Assembly: GCA_900549225.1 (NCBI GenBank)
Contig: URNP01000012.1
Location: forward strand, 1-41,312
Length of the DNA stretch: 41,312 nt
Direction: 5' to 3'
Origin: an uncultured Eubacteriales bacterium
GTDB lineage: Bacteria; Bacillota; Clostridia; Christensenellales; CAG-917
Every line of letters starts with the position of its first letter. The stretch's first letter is position 1. The notes below the pieces were generated by a model. That model was not told where the DNA came from. It did no database searches and was given only the letters and a program-made list of their open reading frames with translations. A program made the translations under genes and the position numbers. Shown in pieces: positions 8,547 through 16,586 of the stretch.

Positions 8547-9464
8547 TTACCTTCTCAAGTCGTTGCCGTCCATCTCGATAATCATCGAGTATTGCTTATG
8601 GCTCAATCTCGAATAAATGCGCTCGCCGTAGCGATTGAGCATGTTTTCGCCGCTTAAGTTGGTGGTTATGAGCGTTGCGCGGCTATGCATCTGCCTCTCT
8701 TCAATAACGAGAAGCAAATACTCGACGGTTACGTTTTTGAGCATAGGTTCTGTGCCGAGGTCGTCGATGACGAGCAAATCGCAAGTAAGCACGTCGTGCA
8801 GAAGTGCGTTTCGCTCGGATACGGGAGACGTGTGCGTGGTGAGCATAAGCGAGCAGAACTCGTAGGCGCTCATAAACTTCACCGCATAACCTTTTTCCAC
8901 TATCGCGCGAGCCATCGCGCTTGCAAGGCAGGTTTTGCCCGTGCCTACACCGCCCGAAAATACGAGGGTTTTGCACTTGGAGGACGGAAACTTGTCAACG
9001 TACTTTTTCATCGAATCGTAAAGTTGGCCTGTAAGACGTCTTTGTTGCTCGTCCTTGATTTTTGAAAGGTCGCAATCGTCAAAGGAAAACTTCGCTCTTT
9101 CGTCGATTTGGCATTCTTTTTTGAGATTTTCCACAAAGGAATCCCAAATACACGAGCATAGTTTGCCGTCTACGAATCCCGTGTCAGAGCAAAGCGGACA
9201 AACGGGTTTACCAACGAAATCTTCTTCCGAAAAACCGTATTTTTTGAGTGTTTTTTGATAGTTTTTATGCGCTTTTTCGATGAATTTCGACAAATCTTCG
9301 TCGCTCGTCATGGCACGGAAAGTAAGGTCTACGTACTCTTTGTTTGCGCGCGAAATCTCGTCGATAGAAAAGGCTCTGTCGATGTTTTGTCGCGCAAGTG
9401 CGTTTTGCGCGTCTATTTGTTTTTGGCGCTCGGAAAGCGTCTCTTGCATAACTCTTTTTTTCAT
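8547..9464 (-). CDS. DnaC/DnaI-like helicase loader ATPase
   Basis: A 305-residue AAA+ ATPase that should load the replicative helicase onto DNA. Four cysteines in CPLC and CSC (89, 92, 103, 105) form a probable zinc site. Walker A is GGVGTGKT (171-178), Walker B is LLVIDD (230-235), and a sensor-like TTNL follows (267-270). DnaI in Bacillus has the same N-terminal zinc domain plus AAA+ core. It follows the DnaD-like gene with a one-base gap (TGATATG), so translation is probably coupled. This gene pair is common in Clostridia. The partner should be the DnaB helicase encoded elsewhere. Confidence 0.9.
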   Translation of the reverse strand: MKKRVMQETLSERQKQIDAQNALARQNIDRAFSIDEISRANKEYVDLTFRAMTSDEDLSKFIEKAHKNYQKTLKKYGFSEEDFVGKPVCPLCSDTGFVDGKLCSCIWDSFVENLKKECQIDERAKFSFDDCDLSKIKDEQQRRLTGQLYDSMKKYVDKFPSSKCKTLVFSGGVGTGKTCLASAMARAIVEKGYAVKFMSAYEFCSLMLTTHTSPVSERNALLHDVLTCDLLVIDDLGTEPMLKNVTVEYLLLVIEERQMHSRATLITTNLSGENMLNRYGERIYSRLSHKQYSMIIEMDGNDLRR

Positions 9465-9465
9465 A

Positions 9466-10911
9466 TCACCACTCTATATCTTTGAGACTGTCGATGCTGG
9501 TTATCACGCTCTTGAGTTCTTCTTGCGAATAGGTGCGCTCCTCGAAAGTCTTTTCTCTCGGCTTTTGCGCACTCTGCGGCGGCGTGAACTTCTTTGCTTG
9601 CTCGATTGTGGAAATTCCGTTGGCTTTGTAGGTTGAAAGCAATTGATTGACGAACGCGGTCGGATAGGTCTTGCCCGTCGCTTGCTCGGCGGCGTACAGA
9701 ATCACGTCGTCGGCAAAACCCCACGTCACGCTCCAAGTGCGATAGTATTCTCTATCCTGCGTGGTGACCGTTCTCGAACGGCCGCTCGCCTCGATGATAC
9801 GCTTGATTTTGCCGTCAAGTTCGATTTGTGTGAGCATATACTCGTCGATGCTCTTTGCCGTAAGCAAGCCTTGCTTATAGAATTTTTCGACCACGTTGTT
9901 CATGCCATCAAGCGTGCGTACGCTTGAAATGAAACAGTTGTGTGCAATCTTCGTGAGCGCTTCCATATCGAAGCCCTTTGACGTCCAAGGCACGATATAT
10001 ACCTCGATTTCGTGCTCGAAAGACTCGTAGTATATGCCAAGATTCTTGTTGACGGCAACCGCAATATCTTTGAGATGCTCGCGGTGCGCCTGATAATCGT
10101 TCATCTCTTCCGCCGTGAATATGGACATACGATAAAATTCGTCGAGTTTGGAGTCGAGTTTCTTGAAACTCTTTGCGCCTTTGAGCGTCTTTGCCGCCGC
10201 GAGAATCGCATCGAGTTCGTAACCCCAACTACGCGTCCATTTGAGAAGCATCTGCTTTTCTTCGAGTTCCGCTCCGCCCTTTCGCGCAAGCGCGACGAGA
10301 ACTTTTTGCATCTGCTCGGATTGTTGGTCGTATTCGGAAAGTTTGTTTTCAACGTCAGAAGCCGTGCGTACGCCGTCCGCAACCCAGTTGCGAGCAACCG
10401 TGAGTATGTAGGGATATCTCACGCCCATGCCTTTGAGATTTATGCAGTATTGCACGATCATAAGCATTGCGTCCTGCTCGAGTTTGCTCTCGTCAAGGAA
10501 CATATAATACTCGTTGTATTCGTTGGGTGTGAGCATGCGCTCGGGGAAAAGTTGTTGAAGATGGACGTTGAAATCGTTCCACTTTTCGCTTTTGTATTTC
10601 TTTGGGGTCTGCATGGAGTGCTTAAGGCTCAAATACTGCACTTCGAGCGGCTGTTTGGACACGATTTGCACAAGTCCCATATCTTCAAAATAGGAATACG
10701 CCGAAATGATCTCCGCTTCCGTCATGTCAAGACGAGCGCAAAGTTCCTGCACCGTGTTTTCCTTTTGCGGCGTCATACAAAGATATAAGCCGTAAAGATA
10801 CACCTTGATTTGCTTTTCGTCACAATAGGGCAAGTGTTCGTTGATAAATAAGTTGTCAACGAGCGTGAACGTTTCCATCAAAAAATCACTTTGAAACTTT
10901 GCAAAACCCAC
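9466..10911 (-). CDS. DnaD/DnaB-type replication initiation protein
   Basis: A 481-residue protein with an N-terminal winged-helix-like part (KQIKVYLYGLYLC, then TVQELCARLDMTEAEIISAY) and repeated DnaD C-terminal-type units. One reads YPYILTVARNWVADGV; another near the end is WGFADDVILYAAEQ with NGISTIEQAKKF. Such proteins help open the origin or restart site and recruit the helicase with the DnaI-like partner next door. I start at GTG 10911: AAAGGAG lies eight bases upstream and the promoter is just beyond. The open frame continues 40 codons further upstream, but that part crosses the promoter. The ribosome site lies in one arm of a perfect inverted repeat. Confidence 0.88.
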   Translation of the reverse strand: MGFAKFQSDFLMETFTLVDNLFINEHLPYCDEKQIKVYLYGLYLCMTPQKENTVQELCARLDMTEAEIISAYSYFEDMGLVQIVSKQPLEVQYLSLKHSMQTPKKYKSEKWNDFNVHLQQLFPERMLTPNEYNEYYMFLDESKLEQDAMLMIVQYCINLKGMGVRYPYILTVARNWVADGVRTASDVENKLSEYDQQSEQMQKVLVALARKGGAELEEKQMLLKWTRSWGYELDAILAAAKTLKGAKSFKKLDSKLDEFYRMSIFTAEEMNDYQAHREHLKDIAVAVNKNLGIYYESFEHEIEVYIVPWTSKGFDMEALTKIAHNCFISSVRTLDGMNNVVEKFYKQGLLTAKSIDEYMLTQIELDGKIKRIIEASGRSRTVTTQDREYYRTWSVTWGFADDVILYAAEQATGKTYPTAFVNQLLSTYKANGISTIEQAKKFTPPQSAQKPREKTFEERTYSQEELKSVITSIDSLKDIEW

Positions 10912-10915
10912 GATA

Positions 10916-10939
10916 TATACTCCTTTTATACGGAGTATA
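10916..10939 (-). promoter_or_regulatory. Inverted repeat covering the ribosome site of the dnaD-like gene
   Basis: TATACTCC (10916-10923) and GGAGTATA (10932-10939) form a perfect 8-bp dyad with an 8-base loop. On the minus strand the downstream arm contains the AGGAG of the ribosome site. The upstream arm falls at the expected transcription start. It could be an operator or an RNA hairpin that hides the ribosome site. Confidence 0.6.
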
Positions 10940-10968
10940 ATCATAACACAAATAAAACCGAGCGCCAA
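10940..10968 (-). promoter_or_regulatory. Sigma-A promoter of the dnaD-dnaC-like pair
   Basis: On the minus strand: TTGGCG (10963-10968), a 17-base spacer, TATGAT (10940-10945). The start point would fall inside the inverted repeat at 10916-10939. Confidence 0.65.
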
Positions 10969-11080
10969 CGCAAAATTTTCAACGAATTTCAAAAGACAAT
11001 ATGTTGTGTGATAACGGAAGTTTATCGACAAGAATTTAATTAATTAATAATTGAGAAAGACGAAAACTTTGAGCGTTGGA

Positions 11081-11141
11081 ATGATATCGCCGAAGGCGAT
11101 GATATCACGTTGTGATGATATCGTGCGAGCACGATGATATC
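11081..11141. repeat. Array of four ATGATATC units separated by tiny hairpins
   Basis: ATGATATC starts at 11081, 11099, 11115 and 11134. Between the units lie short dyads: CGCC-gaa-GGCG, CAC-gtt-GTG and CGTGC-ga-GCACG. The pattern is that of small palindromic interspersed repeats. Spacers are too short and the units too few for CRISPR. Confidence 0.8.
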
Positions 11142-11176
11142 CTCACTACGTGTGGGTTGTGGAATATTCCTAAATG

Positions 11177-11397
11177 ATTCGCACGCGTGCATAGCACGCA
11201 AATTGCATTTTACCGCGCGCGCTGAAAGCGCAAATACCAAGCAAGCGATATAGCGAAACTGTGGCTTGAGTTTTTATCCGCTCGCGTGCGTAGCACGCTT
11301 CACCAAACAATCGGGCGTGCGAAATTGCAGTAGGATTCTTTGCCCGCGTTTGATTTGAAAGCATACGCACGATTGTGCGGAGAAATTGCGAGAGCAA
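11177..11397. repeat. Long dispersed repeat, copy 2
   Basis: Shares three long blocks with 22-172 (see that entry) but has a longer, different middle with GCGTGCGTAGCACGC. As at the left end of the window, it is followed on its right by a structured element (E4). No gene is supported between 10912 and 11563. Confidence 0.7.
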
Positions 11398-11458
11398 GCA
11401 AGGTATTAAGCAATAAGCGAACGCTTGTTGCTTTTGCCTATGCGCCGCTTGAGCAATT

Positions 11459-11560
11459 TATGAAGGACAAGGAAAAGCCGCTTCGTGAACCCGCCCAACG
11501 TACTTTGCGTACGTGACAGGTGAACAAAACGGCTTTGACACAGTTGTTCGCTATTTCACG
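11459..11560. repeat. E4: structured palindromic element after the MacB-like gene
   Basis: It has the left loop ATGAAGGACAAGGA, the inner stem AAAGCCG / CGGCTTT, the tip CGTAC-tttg-CGTACGTGAC, and the right box GACACAGTTGTTCGC. The outer stem is weak, unlike E3 and E5-E7. It starts four bases after the stop codon (11564-11566) of the minus-strand transporter gene. Confidence 0.7.
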
Positions 11561-11563
11561 CCT

Positions 11564-14356
11564 TTATTCGCTGCGGAGAGCAATGGCAGGATCCTTCTTC
11601 GCCGCAATCCTCGACGGTATGAAGCCCGCAAGTACGCTGAGCAAGATGCTGACGAAGAACATGGCGAGACATTGCCACCAAGAAACGGAAACGAGATCTT
11701 CGATGCCGAGTTTCCACTCGATGATGACGTTGCCGATGACGCAGACGATGGCGGAAATGATGATGCCGATGAGTCCGGAATATCCGCCGAGAATCGCCGA
11801 TTCGGCAATGAACACTCGGGATATATCGCGTTTTCTTGCGCCGATGGAGCGAAGCACACCGATCTCTTTGCGACGCTCAAGCACCGAAGTGTAGATGATG
11901 ATTGCAATCATTATGGTGGACACGATGAGCGAAATTGCCGCAAAACCGACGAGTACGCCCGTGATCGTGTTGACCATCGTGTTGACGAATTGCATCATCG
12001 AAGAGAGCGAATCCGAATAGTTGATATCGTTTGCTTTGAGGAAGTCCTCAACCGCTTGCTTGGACTCGAAACTCGAACAATAAAAGTCTATGCTTTGAGG
12101 ATATTCCTTGTCGATAAATCCGAGTTCGCGCATGAGTTTAGCGTGTTGATTGGTGTCGGGACTGGACAAATCCACCGTCACTTCGTCGCCGACGTGAACG
12201 AGGTTCTGTGCAGTGTAGCCGTCATTCGTAAAGTTGTAATTGTAGATTTCAATTGCGCTCGTATACGAAGTTTTGGTGTCTTTGCCTTCAAGATAACTCA
12301 CTGCCTCGTCGTAGCGAGCCTTCATCTCTTTGACCGCTTCGTGATTTTCGGAGTGAGTGAGAAGAGTTTCGGTGAGCGCTTTGGTGTAGCCGATTGCACC
12401 GCCGATGGAACTTGCGATTGCACCCTTCTTGGGACGAACGACGCCGACAACCTTGACGGTGTCCGTGCCGTCTGCAAACTTAATCGCGCGAGCATTGACG
12501 TATTCCTTGTCGAGAGTGGATCTGTCACCCATAATCCACGTATCAGAGTCTTCTTGCTTGTCGAGATAATCGACGTTTGACATAATTTTGTACTCGAGTC
12601 CGAGCAAATCGTCAAGCGAATACGGCTTTGCCACGAACGCTTGCGCGTTGCCAAGCGCACTGCTTGCAAGAAGAGAAGTCAAATCCGCACTCGATTTCAA
12701 GCCGAGCATGAAGAGTTGATAGTCTAAAATCATATTGTCTTCACTCACGACGATGACGACTTCGTTGGCTTTGGTCGGCCATTTGCCGCCTACGACTTCG
12801 TATTGAGAGTTGACAAGCGTGGTATTTTCGGATATCTCCGCCCACGGCTCGCCTATCATTTTGGAAAGATACGCCATTGCCTCCGTAATGGTCATTTTTT
12901 GTCCCATTACGTCGAAAGTCTTATTCTCGATATTATTATTTTTCAAGCCCGGAATCGTCTTTGCCGCTTCGACGAATTGGTTGAAGAGGCCGTACATATT
13001 CTCCGCATACGGCATTGTTTTCATATAATTGACGTCGCTCTTGGGATCGGTGACGTAAACGTTGAACGTAGTGCCGTAGTTGTATTTGACGGTTGCGAGA
13101 TTCTTGTCAAAGTCGGCGTCGATTTTCTTCTTCAAGCCGTGCAAATCGTTAGGCTTGTTTTTTATAAGGCTCGGAATAAAGTTGCCAAGCACGAGTTCGC
13201 CCCAAAATTCGTTGTCGTTGACTTCGCCGCCGCTCGAACTCGAGCCGTTGAATCCCATAAGGTCTTGCATGAGCGACATCACGTTCATGCTGGATTTGTT
13301 CACCGAGATAGGATAGGTTGAGAGCGCGCTCTCTTCAAGGCCTCTGACGTACGCCGACGCGCCGTTTGAGAGCGAGAGAACGAGCACTATGCCGATGATG
13401 CCGATTGAACCTGCAATCGAGGTGAGCAAAGTGCGGCCTTTTTTGGCAAGAAGGTTGTTCCAGGAAAGATTGATTGCCGTGCCGAGTTTCATACCCGCTC
13501 TGTCGGCTTTCTTCCATTTGAGAAATCTTTCACGCAAAGTCTTTTTCTTGGGCTTTGTTTCTTCGACCTTGACTTCTTTGACTTCGACGTCGCCTTCGCT
13601 CTTTTCCACTTCGACGATTCTTTCGATGACGTTGGTATCAACCTTTTCGTCGAGAATTTCTTTTTCTTCGTCCGCGCTCGAATACGGCATCGTGTCGCCG
13701 ACGACTTCACCGTCTTTCAAATACACGATACGTGTGCTGTATTCTTCCGCAAGCGTGGGGTTGTGCGTGACCATAACAACGAGTCTGTCCTGCGCGACCT
13801 CTTTGAGCAAGTCCATGACCTGAATGCCCGATTCGCTGTCAAGAGCGCCCGTAGGCTCGTCCGCGAGAATAATCTCGGGGTTGTTGACAAGCGCACGAGC
13901 AATTGCAACGCGCTGCATCTGACCGCCCGAAAGTTGATTGGGTTTCTTCTTCGCCTGTGATTCAAGCCCGACCTTTCTCAACGCCTCGAGGGCGCGCGCT
14001 TTTCTTTCCTCGCTTTCAACGCCGGCAAGAGTGAGGCTCATTGCGACGTTTTTGAGGATGTTCATATGCGGAATGAGGTTGTAGGACTGAAATACGAAAC
14101 CGATACGGCGGTTGCGATAGGTGTCCCAATCGACGTCGTCGTATTCTTTGGTGGAGACGGAATCTATTTGAATATCGCCGTCTGTGTAGCGGTCAAGACC
14201 GCCGATAATGTTCAACAGTGTGGTTTTTCCGCAACCGGAAGGACCTAATATGGAAACGAACTCGTTTTTCCTGAATTCGATTGATACATCGTGAAGGGCA
14301 AGAACGCTCTCCTCGTCCACTTTGTATTCCTTGGTGATATTTATAAGTTTAAGCAT
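11564..14356 (-). CDS. ABC transporter, MacB/FtsX-type, ATPase fused to permease
   Basis: A 930-residue fusion. The N-terminal ATPase has GPSGCGKT (38-45), LSGGQMQRVAIARAL and ILADEPTGALD. A charged linker with many Glu/Lys follows. The permease part has one membrane helix (SIAGSIGIIGIVLVLSL), a large outside domain of about 400 residues, then three helices ending in GFIPSRIAAKKDPAIALR, the usual end of MacB/FtsX permeases. Relatives act as mechanotransmission pumps for peptides, antibiotics or lipoproteins; the substrate here is unknown. I start at 14356, which has CAGGAG four bases upstream. The frame stays open for 51 more codons without a ribosome site. Operator-like sites lie 370-500 bp upstream (14724-14857). 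Confidence 0.88.
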   Translation of the reverse strand: MLKLINITKEYKVDEESVLALHDVSIEFRKNEFVSILGPSGCGKTTLLNIIGGLDRYTDGDIQIDSVSTKEYDDVDWDTYRNRRIGFVFQSYNLIPHMNILKNVAMSLTLAGVESEERKARALEALRKVGLESQAKKKPNQLSGGQMQRVAIARALVNNPEIILADEPTGALDSESGIQVMDLLKEVAQDRLVVMVTHNPTLAEEYSTRIVYLKDGEVVGDTMPYSSADEEKEILDEKVDTNVIERIVEVEKSEGDVEVKEVKVEETKPKKKTLRERFLKWKKADRAGMKLGTAINLSWNNLLAKKGRTLLTSIAGSIGIIGIVLVLSLSNGASAYVRGLEESALSTYPISVNKSSMNVMSLMQDLMGFNGSSSSGGEVNDNEFWGELVLGNFIPSLIKNKPNDLHGLKKKIDADFDKNLATVKYNYGTTFNVYVTDPKSDVNYMKTMPYAENMYGLFNQFVEAAKTIPGLKNNNIENKTFDVMGQKMTITEAMAYLSKMIGEPWAEISENTTLVNSQYEVVGGKWPTKANEVVIVVSEDNMILDYQLFMLGLKSSADLTSLLASSALGNAQAFVAKPYSLDDLLGLEYKIMSNVDYLDKQEDSDTWIMGDRSTLDKEYVNARAIKFADGTDTVKVVGVVRPKKGAIASSIGGAIGYTKALTETLLTHSENHEAVKEMKARYDEAVSYLEGKDTKTSYTSAIEIYNYNFTNDGYTAQNLVHVGDEVTVDLSSPDTNQHAKLMRELGFIDKEYPQSIDFYCSSFESKQAVEDFLKANDINYSDSLSSMMQFVNTMVNTITGVLVGFAAISLIVSTIMIAIIIYTSVLERRKEIGVLRSIGARKRDISRVFIAESAILGGYSGLIGIIISAIVCVIGNVIIEWKLGIEDLVSVSWWQCLAMFFVSILLSVLAGFIPSRIAAKKDPAIALRSE

Positions 14357-14560
14357 AACGCTCCTGATTTTTATGTGTATTTGGCGAATCATATAGTCCC
14401 GAAACGGCAAATTTCCGCCATAAAAATCTCCGTCGGAAGTTTCGCTTTCAATGAAAGTTTGACCAAGAAACTTTCTCTTCTCATAAAATATAAGCGTTGA
14501 CTTCCCCAAATAATTATACGCCTTTGCGAAACTCTAATAACTATAATGTATATGGATTAT
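14357..14560 (-). promoter_or_regulatory. Possible structured leader of the MacB-like transporter
   Basis: On the minus strand GAAAGTTT can pair with AAACTTTC right after it. A further segment, GAAAGCGAAACTTC, could pair with either of these instead. A TATAAT box lies near 14553-14560, but I see no good -35 box. This is only a hint of alternative hairpins. Confidence 0.3.
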
Positions 14561-14723
14561 ACCACACATAAATCAAAAAAGATAGCGTTTTTCGCTTAAA
14601 ACCCGACATTTTTATAAAAGTGTTGTTTTAACTACACTTGTACGGTTTTGGCGCAAGCGAGAATTAAAAGTATCTTTCTCTAGCATCGGTACAGAAAATC
14701 GAACAGGTAAAAAAACAATTAAA

Positions 14724-14736
14724 ACACGATATGTGT
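14724..14736. promoter_or_regulatory. Operator-like site 1, ACAC-N5-GTGT
   Basis: ACACGATATGTGT. On the minus strand a TATAAT (14737-14742) abuts it, so a bound protein could block transcription toward the transporter. It is an inverted match of site 2. The same pattern sits in the promoter of the XRE gene at 19235-19247. Confidence 0.5.
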
Positions 14737-14782
14737 ATTATATTTGCATTGTTTCAAGTCGTTATACACTTTTCAATATAGA

Positions 14783-14795
14783 ACACATATCGTGT
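14783..14795. promoter_or_regulatory. Operator-like site 2, ACAC-N5-GTGT
   Basis: ACACATATCGTGT, the exact reverse complement of site 1, 59 bases away. The two flank TATAC/ATATT-rich DNA without a gene. Confidence 0.5.
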
Positions 14796-14844
14796 TATAC
14801 TAAGTCAATTTTTGTCGATTTTATGCGAAATATGGCAAAATAAT

Positions 14845-14857
14845 ACACTAATCGTGT
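14845..14857. promoter_or_regulatory. Operator-like site 3, ACAC-N5-GTGT (overlaps a gene end)
   Basis: ACACTAATCGTGT inside the longer dyad AATACAC...GTGTATT. It overlaps the stop codon of the AlkD-like gene, so it may be partly constrained by coding and is less sure than sites 1 and 2. Confidence 0.35.
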
Positions 14858-15546
14858 ATTTTCAAACTTTTCAAGTAGGTTTTCTTGTCGTCGGGAATGC
14901 GATAACTCTCGCATGCCTTTTGTATACTCTTGTTGTGTACCCAAGGCGGCAAAACTCGCTTTTGAACGTACGGCAAGACGGCTTGATACTGCTTGATGAG
15001 CGCAAAACTGACGTACCAGGCGATTGCCATATTGACGTAGTACTCGTCCGAGCGAACGCTTATGACTTTTTCAAACTTTTCGAGCGAAAAATCGTCGTCG
15101 AGAAAATAGCGCATTGCGGTGACTATGCCAAAGCGCACCGTGTAGGTTTCGTTTGAGCAAAGCCACTTCTCGACATGATTCCACAATTCGTCCTTGTGAC
15201 ACGCAAAGCACTTCGGAGCAAAAGTGTCGCAAACCGCCCAGTTGTCGATATACGGCAAAAAGCGGTTCACTTCATTTATCGTCTTGTCGAATTCTTTGTC
15301 GTTTGAAATCAGCAACGCGTGTAAAATATTTTCTTCGTAATAATCGTGAGGAAGTTCCGATAGAAACGCGCGCGTCTCTTCTTTTGAAAACGATTCGTCT
15401 TTTTGGAGATTTTTTGCGATAGCGCGCATCGACGGCATACGCACGCCGATGACTTTGTCTTGCTCGATTGTCGGCATCAAAGAAGAGTGAAACTGCTTGT
15501 ACTTCTCGTCACGACTGTCAAATAATATCTTTTTAATACTTTCCAT
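14848..15546 (-). CDS. DNA alkylation repair protein, AlkD-like
   Basis: A 232-residue all-helical HEAT-like repeat protein. The central NWAVCDTFAPK carries the Asp expected in the AlkD pocket. Other family signs are GVRMPSMRAIAK near the N-terminus and YYVNMAIAWYVSFAL in the second half. The family removes alkylated bases such as 7-methylguanine without flipping the base into the enzyme. There is no clear Shine-Dalgarno before the ATG at 15546. The gene lies 53 bases downstream of the LMW phosphatase gene in the same direction, so the two may be co-transcribed. Confidence 0.88.
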   Translation of the reverse strand: MESIKKILFDSRDEKYKQFHSSLMPTIEQDKVIGVRMPSMRAIAKNLQKDESFSKEETRAFLSELPHDYYEENILHALLISNDKEFDKTINEVNRFLPYIDNWAVCDTFAPKCFACHKDELWNHVEKWLCSNETYTVRFGIVTAMRYFLDDDFSLEKFEKVISVRSDEYYVNMAIAWYVSFALIKQYQAVLPYVQKRVLPPWVHNKSIQKACESYRIPDDKKTYLKSLKIHD

Positions 15547-15599
15547 GAAAAATCAAATAAGAGCAAACCGTAAAATGCGATATTGCATAGCGCAACGGT

Positions 15600-16064
15600 T
15601 CATCGGATTTTGAGGTCGTGAGTTTTGATATGTTCGAGCAAACATTCGCACCCCTCGAGAATATCGTCGTAGGTTATATCGAAATTTCCCGTCCACCACG
15701 GATCTGCGATATCCCTCGGCTCGGGAGAAAAATCGAGAAGTCGGCTCACTCTCGCTTCGTTGCCTATAATCTGCTTTATCGCACGGACGTTGCGCTCTTC
15801 CATGCCGAGAATATAATCGTACTCTTTTGCGGCTTTGGGGGTGATGCGCACTGCCCTGTGGTCTAGCACTTCGATACCCATAGCACGCAGTTTTCTTTGC
15901 GCGGGCGGATATATCGGATTGCCTATTGCTTCAAAAGAAGTTGCACTCGACGCGACCTCGATTTTGTCCTCGAGGTTGCTCTCTTTTATAAGGTGACTCA
16001 TCACGCACTCCGCCATAGGCGAGCGGCAAATGTTGCCAAGACACACGAACATAACTTTTATCAT
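15600..16064 (-). CDS. Low-molecular-weight protein-tyrosine phosphatase
   Basis: A 154-residue cytoplasmic phosphatase. The P-loop CLGNICRS (8-15) contains the catalytic Cys and Arg, and DPWWTG near residue 120 supplies the general acid Asp. Length and both motifs match the LMW-PTP family. Arginine-phosphatase relatives (YwlE) share the fold; the residue after the catalytic Cys is Leu here, and I do not claim which phospho-residue is used. It follows dtd with a four-base gap and probably shares its transcript. Confidence 0.93.
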   Translation of the reverse strand: MIKVMFVCLGNICRSPMAECVMSHLIKESNLEDKIEVASSATSFEAIGNPIYPPAQRKLRAMGIEVLDHRAVRITPKAAKEYDYILGMEERNVRAIKQIIGNEARVSRLLDFSPEPRDIADPWWTGNFDITYDDILEGCECLLEHIKTHDLKIR

Positions 16065-16068
16065 ACGC

Positions 16069-16512
16069 TCAACACTCGAATACGAAAGACAACGGTCCGT
16101 CTTGCTGTTGCTCGATAAACATATGCGCTCCGAAAACGCCGTTTTTGACGACTATGCCTTCATCGCGAATTTTTTGCGTAACTCGCTCGTAGAGATACCT
16201 TGCTCTGTCGGGAAGTTCTGCGTGCCCGAAATCGGGACGATTGCCGGTGCCTTTGCCGAGCGTGCCTGCAAGTGAAAACTGCGAAACGAGCAATATCTCG
16301 CCGCCTGCTTGCTTTATGTCGAGATTCATCTTGTCGTTCTCGTCACGAAAGACACGAAGTCTTGCGACCTTGCGTGCGAAATAGTCCGCTTGCTCCTCGG
16401 TGTCGCCTTTTTCGATGCCGAGAAATATGGTGAGTCCCGACGGTATTTCACTCACGAGTTTTCCGTCAACCGAAAGACTCGACTTGAACGTGCGTTGTAT
16501 GAGCGCTCTCAT
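16069..16512 (-). CDS. dtd: D-aminoacyl-tRNA deacylase
   Basis: A 147-residue enzyme that frees tRNA from wrongly attached D-amino acids and glycine. It starts MRALIQRTFKSSLSVDGKLV and has the active-site strand SQFSLAG (usually SQFTL) and a late DGPLSF in place of the common NGPVT. So both signature motifs are slightly varied but recognisable. The ribosome site GGAG lies six bases before the ATG. It is first in a short operon with the tyrosine phosphatase. Confidence 0.92.
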   Translation of the reverse strand: MRALIQRTFKSSLSVDGKLVSEIPSGLTIFLGIEKGDTEEQADYFARKVARLRVFRDENDKMNLDIKQAGGEILLVSQFSLAGTLGKGTGNRPDFGHAELPDRARYLYERVTQKIRDEGIVVKNGVFGAHMFIEQQQDGPLSFVFEC

Positions 16513-16586
16513 ATTATTCTCCGATTTTATGTTTTATGCGTATGTTTTGAATTGATAAAGTGACGATTGTGCGACTTGAACGCAAT

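Noticed and set aside
11081..11141. Possible CRISPR array (ATGATATC units)
   Set aside because: Spacing is only 16-19 bases, the spacers are themselves small hairpins, and no cas gene is present.
11513..12580. Plus-strand open frame opposite the MacB-like transporter
   Set aside because: Antisense to a well-supported gene, with low-complexity Asp/Glu/Arg translation and part of repeat E4 in its first codons.
14510..14847. A hidden small gene or ncRNA between the transporter and the AlkD-like gene
   Set aside because: No frame with a ribosome site and no strong hairpin-terminator was found; only the operator-like sites stand out.
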